Assembly (NCBI RefSeq): GCF_042655485.1 | Contig: NZ_JBHSMC010000011.1 | Coordinates: forward strand, 133,520 to 197,519 | Length of the DNA stretch: 64,000 nt | Direction: 5' to 3' | Source: Lederbergia graminis | GTDB taxonomy: Bacteria > Bacillota > Bacilli > Bacillales > Bacillaceae_C | In this document: piece after piece, positions 24,492 to 33,160 of the stretch | How the letters are laid out: every line of letters starts with the position of its first letter | How positions within the stretch are numbered: position 1 is the first letter of the stretch | Notes under the pieces: generated by a model | Databases searched by the model: none | Told to the model about the DNA's origin: nothing | The model's input: only the letters and a program-made list of their open reading frames with translations | Translations under genes and position numbers: made by a program

Positions 24492-25643
24492 ATGAAAGAA
24501 ACAAGTATCGATAAATTACATATCTTTATTACCATTTTTATTGTTAGTTTAATTATGAGTATTCAAGGACCAATCTTTACTCCGTATGCAGCGTTGTTAG
24601 GGGCTTCGAGTGTCATGATTGGAATTATGCTTAGCGCTTCGCAAGTGACCGATTTAACTGGGAACTTAATGGTAGGTCCGTTAGTGGATCGTTTTGGAAA
24701 AAGACTCTTCATTACAATTCCACTTTTTATTTCAGCATTTTTATATATGGCACATGGTTTTATCTTAAGCTCTACTACTCTACTCATTTTACGCTCACTT
24801 AATAGCTTCGTGCTCGCTTTTTTAATGCCGACCACTTTCGCCCTCATTTCTGGATATGCAAAAAATGCTCGTCAGCAAGGAAAAAACATGGCCATCATTG
24901 GTATTCTTGGGATGTTTGCAAACATTTTCGCACCACTTATTGGTGGAAAACTCGGTGCTACGATTGGTTATGCAAATACGTACATCATTATTGGACTAGC
25001 ACTACTAGTAATTGCTGTGTATGCATTTATCTTTTTACGAGAGCGCCAATATATTGCAGTAAATAAAAATTCTACATCCGTTCATTTACTTTCTGTTTTT
25101 AAAAATCCACAACTACTGCTTGTCTATTTAACAGGTTTTGCGATTATGTACATCCACGGAGTGATTATTTATGAAGTCCCTTATTTGACAGTGGAAAAAG
25201 GGTTATCGACCGCAAGTACAGGAAAATTATTTAGCATAATGGGAATTGGCTCCTTAGTAACATTATCGTTTTTCTTCCTACAACGATTGGATGCAATTAA
25301 GCGCATGATGTTCGGCTTATTTACACTTTGCATTAGTTTAGCGGTACTGATTAATGGTTTCCTCTCTTTAACCGTCTTTCTATTTATTATGGGTATTTGT
25401 TTTGGACTAGTTATGCCCGCTGCTGCTACTGCTGTTACTAGTGCGGTACAAAGCAATGAACATGGGAGAGCTTTTGGTGTCATGTCCGCCATTTATTCAC
25501 TTGGCATGATCGCTAGTTCCTTCCTAACATCCATTATTCGGCAAATCATTTCACCTTATTTTATTGCCTTTTTAGTTGGGATGCTCATGCTCATCATCAT
25601 CGGCCTTATAAAATTTAATACACCAAAAACCGTTAGGACATAA
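24492..25643 (+). CDS. MFS transporter, 12-helix sugar/drug type
   Basis: A 383-residue major facilitator with 12 predicted helices. The loop 2-3 motif is GPLVDRFGKRLFI and the repeat in the second half is HGRAFGVMSAIYSLGMIASS. Start is ATG 24492, 8 bases after GGAGG. It is transcribed divergently from the GntR-UTRA regulator, so it could be part of the same nucleoside or sugar regulon, but multidrug efflux is equally compatible with sequence. A probable terminator follows. Confidence 0.87.
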   Translation: MKETSIDKLHIFITIFIVSLIMSIQGPIFTPYAALLGASSVMIGIMLSASQVTDLTGNLMVGPLVDRFGKRLFITIPLFISAFLYMAHGFILSSTTLLILRSLNSFVLAFLMPTTFALISGYAKNARQQGKNMAIIGILGMFANIFAPLIGGKLGATIGYANTYIIIGLALLVIAVYAFIFLRERQYIAVNKNSTSVHLLSVFKNPQLLLVYLTGFAIMYIHGVIIYEVPYLTVEKGLSTASTGKLFSIMGIGSLVTLSFFFLQRLDAIKRMMFGLFTLCISLAVLINGFLSLTVFLFIMGICFGLVMPAAATAVTSAVQSNEHGRAFGVMSAIYSLGMIASSFLTSIIRQIISPYFIAFLVGMLMLIIIGLIKFNTPKTVRT

Positions 25644-25660
25644 GTGGGAGAAAAAAATCT

Positions 25661-25700
25661 TAAAACGGGAACATATTCATGAGCCAATAACCCGTTTTCT
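25661..25700 (+). terminator. Probable terminator after the MFS gene
   Basis: Stem AAAACGGG (25662-25669) / CCCGTTTT (25691-25698) with a ~21-base loop, then TCTATGC. The loop is long and the T-tract short. Confidence 0.5.
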
Positions 25701-25727
25701 ATGCTACGATACTAACGAGGTGTGTAT

Positions 25728-26690
25728 ATGGTCAAAAAGCTACTATGGGTATTTGTTTTCATCTTGCTATTATTAGTCGGATGTTCATCAAAAGATAAGA
25801 TGGAAACATATGCAATCGATGAATTAGAGAAACAATATGGTGTGGAGCTAAAAGTGACGAATGTAGAGCGTTCGAGCACAAAGTTCCCTGCCATCTTTTC
25901 TGTTTTTGGAGAATTTTATACGTTAACTTTTGAAACGCAAGAGGAACATCCAGTTATTTTTACAGGAAACATTCATTCTAAAGATTTTAATCAATTTCAT
26001 GATAATTATGTTTCCGCTAAACATGAATCGCTCTTACAACATGATTCAGACTACCAAAACTTATATGAAAAATTGGAAGCGAATGGATTTATCGATATGA
26101 AGCTTACTAGTGCCTTTACGAAAAATGTGCAAGTGAATGTATTATTCAAAGGGCACTATCATGAAGCTAGTTACAATGTCGATGAACTAATGGAAACGAT
26201 GACGCGAATGGCTGAAAAAATTGTCTTGAATAAACAGTATGAAACTTCCATTGAATTTACGGTAAATGCGAAGCGATATATGGTAGATGAAATGAAGGAG
26301 ATTCCCTTGGAATACAGTATTTATTCTTATAGTCTCCCAGCTAATGAAAGTCTAGGTTCAATATTAACAAAGCAATTAGAACAATTTCAATCGAATCAAG
26401 CGATAACAGGAGAGCTCATCCTGCAATTAGACGAACTACTTTTTGATATCTCATCTACATTAAATAGGGCGAACACACATAACTACTACCAACGTTGGTA
26501 TGAACATAGAATTGGCCTACTCGTGTTACACGAATATGATGAAACACGACTCCTTCAAGCACTTGAAAAACTACGTGATGCCGGAATGAACGAAGCTTAT
26601 GTACAACTCATCTTTCAAGACGGAAACACAAACCAATGCCAACTCAAAGAACTCACAAACAGCGAAAGCATTGGGAAATGTTTTAACTAA
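25728..26690 (+). CDS. Predicted lipoprotein of unknown family
   Basis: A 320-residue protein with a lipoprotein signal: KKLLWVFVFILLLLVGCSS, where Cys follows the lipobox LLVG. The mature part is acidic and probably alpha/beta, with a GHYHEASYNVDELMETM segment, but I do not recognise a domain; it resembles uncharacterised Bacillus lipoproteins of about this size. Start is ATG 25728, 7 bases after GAGG; the GTG two codons upstream lies inside the binding site. It would be anchored on the outer face of the membrane. A GGGAC repeat directly follows the stop. Confidence 0.82.
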   Translation: MVKKLLWVFVFILLLLVGCSSKDKMETYAIDELEKQYGVELKVTNVERSSTKFPAIFSVFGEFYTLTFETQEEHPVIFTGNIHSKDFNQFHDNYVSAKHESLLQHDSDYQNLYEKLEANGFIDMKLTSAFTKNVQVNVLFKGHYHEASYNVDELMETMTRMAEKIVLNKQYETSIEFTVNAKRYMVDEMKEIPLEYSIYSYSLPANESLGSILTKQLEQFQSNQAITGELILQLDELLFDISSTLNRANTHNYYQRWYEHRIGLLVLHEYDETRLLQALEKLRDAGMNEAYVQLIFQDGNTNQCQLKELTNSESIGKCFN

Positions 26691-26693
26691 AAC

Positions 26694-26745
26694 GGGACGT
26701 GGGGTCAGGATTGGTGTCCCAGCAGGGCTTGCTGGGACGGCACCC
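26694..26745. repeat. GGGAC-dyad repeat H
   Basis: GGGACGTGGGGTCAGGA... followed by a different arm, TCCCAGCAGGGCTTGCTGGGA, itself a hairpin. A related arm (TCCCAGCAGCATTGCTGGGA) occurs in repeat I at 26909, so these two form a local subfamily. Confidence 0.85.
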
Positions 26746-26805
26746 CTAATCAATGATTCTATCAGAAGAAATGTGAGATTAGGACAAAAGAATATGGAGA
26801 AATAA

Positions 26806-26853
26806 AAAAACCAAACCATCTGGAGAGTATCTTTCTCGAGATGGTTTGGTTTA
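26806..26853. terminator. Bidirectional intrinsic terminator
   Basis: Stem AAACCAAACCATCT / AGATGGTTTGGTTT with ~17-base loop and A/T runs on both sides. It lies between the convergent lipoprotein and kduI genes. Confidence 0.85.
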
Positions 26854-26908
26854 TCCTGTTGAAATTTAGTCGATGTACGATCCTAAAAGATTGTAATATT
26901 ACTAGCGG

Positions 26909-26968
26909 CGGGACGAGGACGATGTCCCAGCAGCATTGCTGGGACAATGTTCCTGACCCCATGTCCCT
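26909..26968. repeat. GGGAC-dyad repeat I
   Basis: GGGACGAGGACGATGTCCC plus a CAGCA...TGCTG hairpin arm and an inverted copy ending GACCCCATGTCCC, directly against the kduI stop at 26969. Confidence 0.85.
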
Positions 26969-27799
26969 TTATTTCAGGTCGTCCATTTCTACTACGTCCA
27001 TATCGGCAAATGTATAATTTTCTCCAGCCATTGCCCATATAAATGTATAATTGCTCGTCCCTACTCCAGAGTGAATCGACCAGCTAGGGGAAATGATTGC
27101 TTGTTCATTTTTCACGACTATATGCCGAGTTTCTTGGGGCTCTCCCATTAAATGAAACACTCGAGCTGTATCTTCTAAGTCAAAATAAAGATATGCTTCC
27201 ATGCGCCGATCATGAAGATGAGCAGGCATCGTATTCCACATGTTGTTCGGCTCCAAAATCGTCAATCCCATCATTAACTGACAGCTTCTTGCACCATCCG
27301 CATGAATATACTTATATATCGTACGTTTGTTAGACTCTTCATTGGATCCAAGTCGTGCTGGCTCTGCTTTAGTAATGTCGATTTTTTCTGTTGGATAACG
27401 CTTTGAAGCATGTGATGATACGATATAAAATCTAGCAGGTTGTTGCGGGTCCACACTATGGAACGTGACATTTTTATTGCCAAGTCCGATATAGAGACCA
27501 TCTTTTTTATCCAAAACATATTCTTCCGTCTCTACTTTTACAACCCCGGGTCCGCCGATATTAATAACCCCTACTTCTCGTCTTTCTAAAAAGTAATTTG
27601 TTTTCAATTGGTCCCCTACATCCAGTTCTAAAGGTGTGTCAATAGGAACCGCTCCTCCAATAATGAAGCGATCATAATGTGTATACACAAACTTACTTTC
27701 TCCCTCAACAAACAAATTCTCGATTAAAAAATCATTTCGTATCCGCTCGGTCGTATAATATTTGAAATCAGTTGGATTTGTTGTATGTCTAATTTCCAC
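26969..27799 (-). CDS. kduI: 5-keto-4-deoxyuronate isomerase KduI
   Basis: A 276-residue cupin-type isomerase of the pectin/glycosaminoglycan pathway. Zinc ligands are in MPAHLHDRRMEAYLYFDL (two His and a Glu) with the last His in SPSWSIHSGVGT. MEIRHTTNPTDFKYYTTERI at the N-terminus and GRGAIN-like GLGNKNVTF are family features. It converts 4-deoxy-L-threo-5-hexosulose uronate to 3-deoxy-D-glycero-2,5-hexodiulosonate. GTG 27799 follows AAGGAGG at 8 bases. It is the last gene of an operon with kduD and an enolase-superfamily enzyme. Confidence 0.95.
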   Translation of the reverse strand: MEIRHTTNPTDFKYYTTERIRNDFLIENLFVEGESKFVYTHYDRFIIGGAVPIDTPLELDVGDQLKTNYFLERREVGVINIGGPGVVKVETEEYVLDKKDGLYIGLGNKNVTFHSVDPQQPARFYIVSSHASKRYPTEKIDITKAEPARLGSNEESNKRTIYKYIHADGARSCQLMMGLTILEPNNMWNTMPAHLHDRRMEAYLYFDLEDTARVFHLMGEPQETRHIVVKNEQAIISPSWSIHSGVGTSNYTFIWAMAGENYTFADMDVVEMDDLK

Positions 27800-27813
27800 T
27801 TATAAAACCTCCT

Positions 27814-28566
27814 TCAATAATTTAGCCAACCACCATCGACACAAAGTACATGTCCGTGCACATAATCCGAAGCTTTTGACGCTAAAAACACAACTGGACC
27901 TTCTAAATCTGCTGGTTTCCCCCAATGTTGTGCAGGAATTCTCGAAGATATAAAGGCATTTCGAGCAGTATCTTGTCTTAGCGCCTCTGTATTATCAGTT
28001 TCCATATAGCCTGGTGCTATCGCATTGACGTTTACACCTCGTCCTGCCCATTCATTTGCGAGCGATTTCGTTAAACCAACAACCCCATGCTTACTTGCTG
28101 TGTAAGCGACGACATTTTTACCACCTTGAAAAGATAGCATGGAGGCAATATTAATGATTTTGCCGGCTCCATGCTCCAGCATGTGTTTTCCTACAAGACT
28201 AGAAAACTTATAAACAATGTTTAAGTTTACATTTAACACATCTTCCCAGTCTTGATCGGAAAATTCTTCTGCAGGAGCCCGGCGGATAATTCCAGCATTA
28301 TTCACTAAAATATCAATCCGTTTTTTATATTGAAAAGCTTGGTCTAATACCGCTTCCACACTATTCGGAAGTGATAAATCCTGCTGTATTGGGTAAAATT
28401 TTCTCCCAAGAGCTTCTACTCTCTCTCGGGTTTCCGTCATGTCACTAATCCCAACACCGATAATATCGGCACCAGCTTTTGCTAAGCCGATGATCATCCC
28501 TTGTCCTAATCCTCTACTTGCGCCTGTTACTAGCGCTGTTTTACCATGTAACTGAAAATCTATCAT
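27814..28566 (-). CDS. kduD: 2-dehydro-3-deoxy-D-gluconate 5-dehydrogenase KduD
   Basis: A 250-residue SDR. TGASRGLGQG is the cofactor site, NNAGIIRRAP is typical of KduD, Ser is in NIASMLSFQGG, YTASKHGVVGLTK carries Tyr and Lys, and APGYMETDNTEALR closes the active site. It reduces 3-deoxy-hexodiulosonate to 2-keto-3-deoxygluconate with NAD(H). ATG follows AAGGAG. It lies between the enolase-superfamily gene (6 bases) and kduI (14 bases). KDG kinase and aldolase genes are not in the window. Confidence 0.95.
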   Translation of the reverse strand: MIDFQLHGKTALVTGASRGLGQGMIIGLAKAGADIIGVGISDMTETRERVEALGRKFYPIQQDLSLPNSVEAVLDQAFQYKKRIDILVNNAGIIRRAPAEEFSDQDWEDVLNVNLNIVYKFSSLVGKHMLEHGAGKIINIASMLSFQGGKNVVAYTASKHGVVGLTKSLANEWAGRGVNVNAIAPGYMETDNTEALRQDTARNAFISSRIPAQHWGKPADLEGPVVFLASKASDYVHGHVLCVDGGWLNY

Positions 28567-28572
28567 TCTTTT

Positions 28573-29724
28573 CTACTCCTTTTTTCCTTCTTGCACGCTC
28601 CATCCTTGTTTTTTCACCATGGCAGTAAAATATATCTCGTCCAGCTCTAATCCAAAACCTGGTTTATTCGGAACGTGAACATTGCCCTTTGTGATGATGT
28701 AATCCGAGCGATCGAGTCCATTTATCGATATGTCATCCCATTCAATCATGAGAAACTTTTTAATGACTGGAGCTAGATGACCGAGTACATAGTTTCCGTA
28801 CACACATCCATAGCTATGGGGAGCTGAATGTACATTGGCAGCGTCGAGTTCCTTTCCTAAATGCAACCAGCGATGAAAACCGTAATGAAGAATATCATAC
28901 TGAATCGCATCTAAATAGCCTTGTTTCGCCCATCCAACAATATGATTAGAAGCATCTCCTTCGCCATCGGTTATCATGACATCGAGTCCTTCTGTCTTCA
29001 TCCATTCCTTCAAATTCTTGAACAATTCCGGATCCTCATGAAAAGGCTCCTCAATCCAAGTAATATTTGCGTCCTTCGTTGCTAGTAACACTTCCTTCGT
29101 CAAATTCAGGTTGTAGCCGTTATTCGCATCAATCATTATTTTTGCTTCTGACCCAACAACTTTTCTGACTCCCTGAATAATGGCGATATCTCTGTCTGTG
29201 CCTGCTTGTAGTGGCATATGCATGGCACCACGGCCAACCTTAATTTTAAAAGCGCGATGACCTGCCGCCCAACCTGCTAATGCTTCTGATTGGATAATAC
29301 TCACTGCTTCTGCATCATCGTCGACGTGAAGATCATCAAAATAAAGGGACGTATCATAGCAAGGAACAACGAGGTTATCTTTAGCCTCGCCTGATAACAG
29401 CTGATACACCGGCTTTTCCTGCACTTTCCCGCTCCAATCTAATAGTGGAAACTCGATATCGTAATAAGCAGGAAGGACCTCGCCATTACTCGAAAATAAC
29501 TCGTCCACTCTTTTACCGATTATTGCTTTTGCTCTTGCTTCTGTAATTCGGGACCAACCAAAACCTTGTTCACCCCCAATTGTGATGCGCACCAAATCTA
29601 AGGGAGCGTTCTTGCCATGAACTCCTAATCTCGCATTGCAACCAGCTGAGCGTTTTCGTACTCCCGGAAGTCGGCACCATTCCAATTTCTCTACTTTCCA
29701 AGAAGCAGCATCCAGTAGATTCAT
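28573..29724 (-). CDS. Enolase-superfamily (mandelate racemase-like) dehydratase
   Basis: A 383-residue enolase-superfamily protein. The catalytic elements are FKIKVGRG (Lys-x-Lys base), MIDANNGYN (first metal Asp), WIEEPF (second metal Glu), ITDGEG (third acidic position) and SAPHSYG (His region). Substrate is probably a sugar acid; with kduI and kduD downstream, dehydration of an aldonate or uronate-derived acid to a 2-keto-3-deoxy acid is the natural inference. GGGG lies 7 bases before the ATG. First gene of the operon. Exact substrate cannot be read from sequence. Confidence 0.87.
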   Translation of the reverse strand: MNLLDAASWKVEKLEWCRLPGVRKRSAGCNARLGVHGKNAPLDLVRITIGGEQGFGWSRITEARAKAIIGKRVDELFSSNGEVLPAYYDIEFPLLDWSGKVQEKPVYQLLSGEAKDNLVVPCYDTSLYFDDLHVDDDAEAVSIIQSEALAGWAAGHRAFKIKVGRGAMHMPLQAGTDRDIAIIQGVRKVVGSEAKIMIDANNGYNLNLTKEVLLATKDANITWIEEPFHEDPELFKNLKEWMKTEGLDVMITDGEGDASNHIVGWAKQGYLDAIQYDILHYGFHRWLHLGKELDAANVHSAPHSYGCVYGNYVLGHLAPVIKKFLMIEWDDISINGLDRSDYIITKGNVHVPNKPGFGLELDEIYFTAMVKKQGWSVQEGKKE

Positions 29725-29810
29725 CCTTTTTCCCCTTTACCAATGAAATTAGTATTTAGCCCTCACTTATACTACGAATCTAATTGCGAATATATGAGGA
29801 AAAATAAAAG

Positions 29811-29859
29811 AAAGGGTCAAGAACATTGTGTTTTAGCACAAACATCTTGACCCTTTCTA
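29811..29859 (-). terminator. Intrinsic terminator after the GNAT gene
   Basis: Stem GAAAGGGTCAAGA / TCTTGACCCTTTC, 13 perfect pairs, with A/T-rich flanks giving a moderate T-tract. It lies 4 bases past the GNAT stop. Confidence 0.85.
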
Positions 29860-29863
29860 CTAT

Positions 29864-30505
29864 TTAAAATTCGTGCACTTTGGATGATTGAACCACATCT
29901 AGAAAATGTGGAGGTGCCTCGGCAAACTCTAGTTTTTCAAAGTGTTCCTTACGCATAGATTTTTTTAAGATTGGAAGACATTCTTTCAAATCATTTGGTC
30001 TAGAACCAATCACTGAATCCGTTAAAAGTTTGAAGCCAAAATCGGAATATAGTTTTATTGCCCTAAAACTCTCAGGATGGGTATGTAAAAACACGGGATA
30101 CTCATTTTCAGGCAAGGATTGCATTACATATGAAAGTAACGCTCGACCAATACCTTTTCCTTCATATTCCTTTAATACTTTATACCAATGGACCGTCCAT
30201 ATTTGATTATAAGCCTTCCATAAAAAACAAGTTCCCACTGGTTTATCTTGTTCATCACATACAAATACACAGCTTTGAAAAAATAAATCTCCTTTTGGGC
30301 GATACACTTGATTAAAAAAATCCGTCATAAAGTCATCATATTCAGTTGCTTCTTCGGGTGAGTTAAATTGCATTGCTTTCCATGTATCCAACTCATCCTC
30401 ACGACAAAAACGCACATGAAATCCTACTGGTAATTCTCTCATCGCATTTACATTTAAAGATGGGCACATCATAAATAAGTGTTTATCTTCTACTTGATCA
30501 CTCAA
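29864..30505 (-). CDS. GNAT-family N-acetyltransferase
   Basis: A 213-residue protein with a GNAT fold. The acetyl-CoA pyrophosphate loop is EGKGIGRALL, preceded by the beta-4 strand WTVHWYKVLKEY, and the HTHPESFRAIKLYSDFGFKL segment is typical of the C-terminal half. Substrate unknown. Start is TTG 30505, 8 bases after AAAGGAG. It is a single gene; array 2 lies immediately upstream and a good terminator follows. The acceptor could be an amine on a small molecule or protein. Confidence 0.87.
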   Translation of the reverse strand: MSDQVEDKHLFMMCPSLNVNAMRELPVGFHVRFCREDELDTWKAMQFNSPEEATEYDDFMTDFFNQVYRPKGDLFFQSCVFVCDEQDKPVGTCFLWKAYNQIWTVHWYKVLKEYEGKGIGRALLSYVMQSLPENEYPVFLHTHPESFRAIKLYSDFGFKLLTDSVIGSRPNDLKECLPILKKSMRKEHFEKLEFAEAPPHFLDVVQSSKVHEF

Positions 30506-30590
30506 TTGTTTATCTCCTTTATTGTGGTATGGGGGGATTGCGTTACTTCCTTCTTCGGGTGTTTTTATGGGGGAATGCGGTGAGTTTTTG

Positions 30591-31480
30591 CGTGACCTCT
30601 AAGGCTATTTTTCAATCAATTGGGAACGATGCAGCCGCCAACGTGACGGCCTCTGACGATTTTTCTTCTTACCGGGCACGATGAAGTTCCTATCGTGACC
30701 GCCTCTTCCAATTCTTCTTCCTACCGGGCACGATGAAGTTCCTATCGTGACCGCCTCTTCCAATTCTTCTTCCAACTGGGCACGCTGAAGCTTTCAACGT
30801 GACCGCCTCTACCGACTTTTCTTCCAACTGGGCACGATGCGAGCTCTAACGTGACCAACTCTTCCAATTTTTCTTCCAACTGGGAACGATGCAGCCTCCA
30901 GCGTGACCACTTCAGCCGATTTCTCATCCAACTGGGAACGTTAAAGCCTCCTGCGTGACCACCTCAACCCAATTATCTTCCAACTGGGCACGTTACAGCC
31001 TTCAACGTGACCGCCTCTTCCAATTCTTCTTCCAACTGGGCACGCTGAAGCTTTCAACGTGACCGCCTCTACCGACTTTTCTTCCAACTGGGCACGATGC
31101 GAGCTCTAACGTGACCAACTCTTCCAATTTTTCTTCCAACTGGGAACGATGCAGCCTCCAGCGTGACCACTTCAGCCGATTTCTCATCCAAGTGGGCACG
31201 ATACAGCTCACATTGTGACCACTTCTTCCAATTTTTCTTCCAACTGGGTACGCTGCAGCCTCCTGCATGACCACTTCATCCGATTTCTCATCCAACTGGG
31301 AACGTTAAAGCCTCCTGCGTGACCACCTCAACCCAATTATCTTCCAACTGGGCACGTTACAGCCTTCAACGTGACCACCTCTCCCAATTTTTCATCCAAG
31401 TGGGCACGCAACTAGCTTTAACGCTCCCTCCTCACTCCATATTCCACCCAACAGGGCACAAGGCACTCTCCTGCACTTCC
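30591..31480. repeat. 52-bp palindromic-unit array 2 (about 17 dyads)
   Basis: Dyads end at 30597, 30648, 30700, 30752, 30804, 30856, 30908, 30960, 31012, 31064, 31116, 31168, 31220, 31272, 31324 and 31376 with an almost constant 52-base period, then two degenerate units to 31480. Each dyad is GGGCACG...CGTGACC and near-palindromic; spacers are ~25 bases (GCCTCTTCCAATTCTTCTTC then CAACT), the reverse complement type of array 1 spacers. 30747-30931 is repeated exactly at 31007-31191 (offset 260 = 5 units), and about 30916-31012 at 31280-31376 (364 = 7 units). Frames across it are spurious. Confidence 0.95.
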
Positions 31481-31514
31481 CCTTTATTCCATTCACATAT
31501 TATCACTCTACAAA

Positions 31515-31552
31515 AAGAAGTAATTCCCTATTAAGAATAGGAATTACTTCCA
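31515..31552 (-). terminator. GAAGTAATT hairpin: terminator of the epimerase gene and flank of array 2
   Basis: GAAGTAATTCC...GGAATTACTTC stem with inner pairs CTATT/AATAG and a T-run on the minus strand. It ends the gene at 31568 and lies 35 bases from the array, mirroring the hairpin at 18178. Confidence 0.88.
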
Positions 31553-31567
31553 TCGCATTTACCTCTA

Positions 31568-32443
31568 TTATTTTTTGGCAATAGCTTCTATTAACGGCGC
31601 TAACCATTCATCTAGATTGGAAAATGCAAATCCTGCCTCAGTTGCTTTGGCATTGGACATATACCATGATGATGGGATCGCGTATGGAGAGCGAATTTCG
31701 TCATTGCCAACTAATGAGATTTTTGCTGTTTTACCAGTTGCTTTTTCCACTAGTTGAATTAACTCGGTTAATGAAATTTTTCCATTGGCTGTCGCATTAA
31801 ATGGCCCTTCGACTTCTGTCATGCCTGCCCAGTGAAGAAAATCCGCTGCTTCATCGGCATGAATATATGACATCTCCGCATCCATGTTTACGAATCCGAT
31901 TGGCTCTCCTTTCGCCACACGCTCCACATGGAAATGTAAGCGACGCGTATAATCATCTTCTCCCATTACAATTGGAAAACGAACTGCCACAACCGGGAAT
32001 TTAGCATATTTATAAAAGACTGCTTCTGCTTGCCGCTTCCCTTCCCCATATGTAAAATCGGAGCTGTTTCCCATGCGAATTTCATATTGATATGGGTTAA
32101 AATCTTCTTCTGTTTTCTCTTTTCCATCAGCCTCATATGTGGAAAGCGTAGATGTAAACACGAGCTTGCCGATTTTCCCATTAAATATTTCACAAAAAGC
32201 ATATGCATCATTTGGGGAATAACAAATATTATCATACACAATATCGAATGTGCGATTTTCCATTTTCATCGCAAGTTCTTCTTTATTGGAACGATCAACG
32301 ATAATATGTTCAACGCGATCACCAAACGGATTTCCAGACTGACCACGAGTGACAATCGCTACCTTATGCCCCTCTTTGATCAATAGCTCCACTAATTTTT
32401 TACCAAAAAAGCGATTTCCGCCTAGGACTAGGATATTTTTCAT
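31568..32443 (-). CDS. NAD-dependent epimerase/reductase (extended SDR)
   Basis: A 291-residue extended short-chain dehydrogenase. The N-terminal GGNRFFGKKLVE is a modified GxxGxxG dinucleotide site, and TSTLSTYEADGK lies at ~120. The usual YxxxK seems replaced by FTYGEGKRQAE, in which Tyr-Gly-Glu-Gly-Lys keeps the spacing. It resembles cell-division-inhibitor-like or isoflavone-reductase-like SDRs annotated as NAD-dependent epimerases. ATG follows GAGGAG at 7 bases. Substrate unknown. Single gene with terminator. Confidence 0.85.
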   Translation of the reverse strand: MKNILVLGGNRFFGKKLVELLIKEGHKVAIVTRGQSGNPFGDRVEHIIVDRSNKEELAMKMENRTFDIVYDNICYSPNDAYAFCEIFNGKIGKLVFTSTLSTYEADGKEKTEEDFNPYQYEIRMGNSSDFTYGEGKRQAEAVFYKYAKFPVVAVRFPIVMGEDDYTRRLHFHVERVAKGEPIGFVNMDAEMSYIHADEAADFLHWAGMTEVEGPFNATANGKISLTELIQLVEKATGKTAKISLVGNDEIRSPYAIPSSWYMSNAKATEAGFAFSNLDEWLAPLIEAIAKK

Positions 32444-32619
32444 TCAAATTCTCCTCATCTGATAAAATTTCTATCATTTTTTCCACATTATAACAGTTCC
32501 TGTCCTTTAGTTAAAAATAGAACGACTTCTTGATTTTCATGAAAGGACGAAATTGTATGATAACATGATAATAACGGAATGGAAAAAATAGAACTTACTA
32601 TACAATTGGAGTGAGTGTA

Positions 32620-33087
32620 ATGATAAAGGGATTATATGAAGCACATCTACCTGTAAAAGATTTGGATATTTCCATGAAATTTTACGAAAAGTTAGGGTTA
32701 AAGTTTGCTTGGCTTGATGAAGATACTGCCTTCTTTTGGATAGAGGAAAGAAAAAGTTGGTTAGGCTTGTGAGAAGGAAAGGAGCATGAGACTCCCTATC
32801 ATCCTTCTTTAAGACATATCGCTTTTCGAGTAACCTATGAGGATTTAAAAAAATCGATAAAATGGCTGGAGTCTATCGAAGTGGAAGCTGTCACATTCGG
32901 GGATCGAACGTCAATTGAGCCATTTATTAGACCACATCAAGGTAATGCCTCTGTCTACTTTGATGACCCTGACGGAAATAGTTTAGAATTAATGTGTTTT
33001 GTAGATGTACCGAATGAATTCAAACATATTACTGAAAAATTGTCTTTTGAAGAATGGGAAAAATTATTGAAAGAGAATAACCTGTAA
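32620..33087 (+). pseudogene. VOC/glyoxalase-family gene broken by an in-frame TGA
   Basis: From ATG 32620 the frame encodes 50 residues of a glyoxalase-like protein (MIKGLYEAHLPVKDLDISMK...WIEERKSWLGL). A TGA at 32770-32772 follows, and the same frame continues with EGKEHETPYHPSLRHIAFRV... YFDDPDGNSLELMCFVDVPN to 33087. In relatives the stop position is expected to be Trp (WLGLWEG), so a single TGG to TGA change explains it. Total length (155 codons) is normal for the family, which includes fosfomycin-resistance-like and glyoxalase-like proteins. Either a recent nonsense mutation or a sequencing error. Confidence 0.82.
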
Positions 33088-33107
33088 TCAGATTTGAACT
33101 ATAATAT

Positions 33108-33155
33108 TGAATAAAAAAGAATCTAGCCTCCTCTACGAAGACTTAGACCCTTTTC
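33108..33155 (-). terminator. Probable terminator of the ROK-GH38-DUF4185 operon
   Basis: Minus-strand AAAGGGTCTAAG pairs with CTAGATTCTTT through G-U pairs, followed by TTTTTT. Weak but in the expected place, just past the stop at 33161. Confidence 0.4.
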
Positions 33156-33160
33156 CTTCT

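Noticed and set aside
26599..26805. 68-codon plus-strand frame at the lipoprotein gene end
   Set aside because: Runs through a GGGAC repeat; no start signal.
30742..31295. Minus-strand frames of up to 97 codons in array 2
   Set aside because: Same reason: 52 is not a multiple of 3, and there is no start signal.
18263..31480. CRISPR array
   Set aside because: Spacers resemble each other, repeats vary, units include duplicated blocks, and no cas genes are present.
32881..33087. 68-codon VOC-like gene taken alone
   Set aside because: It is the 3' part of the TGA-interrupted gene 32620-33087; no start signal at 32881.
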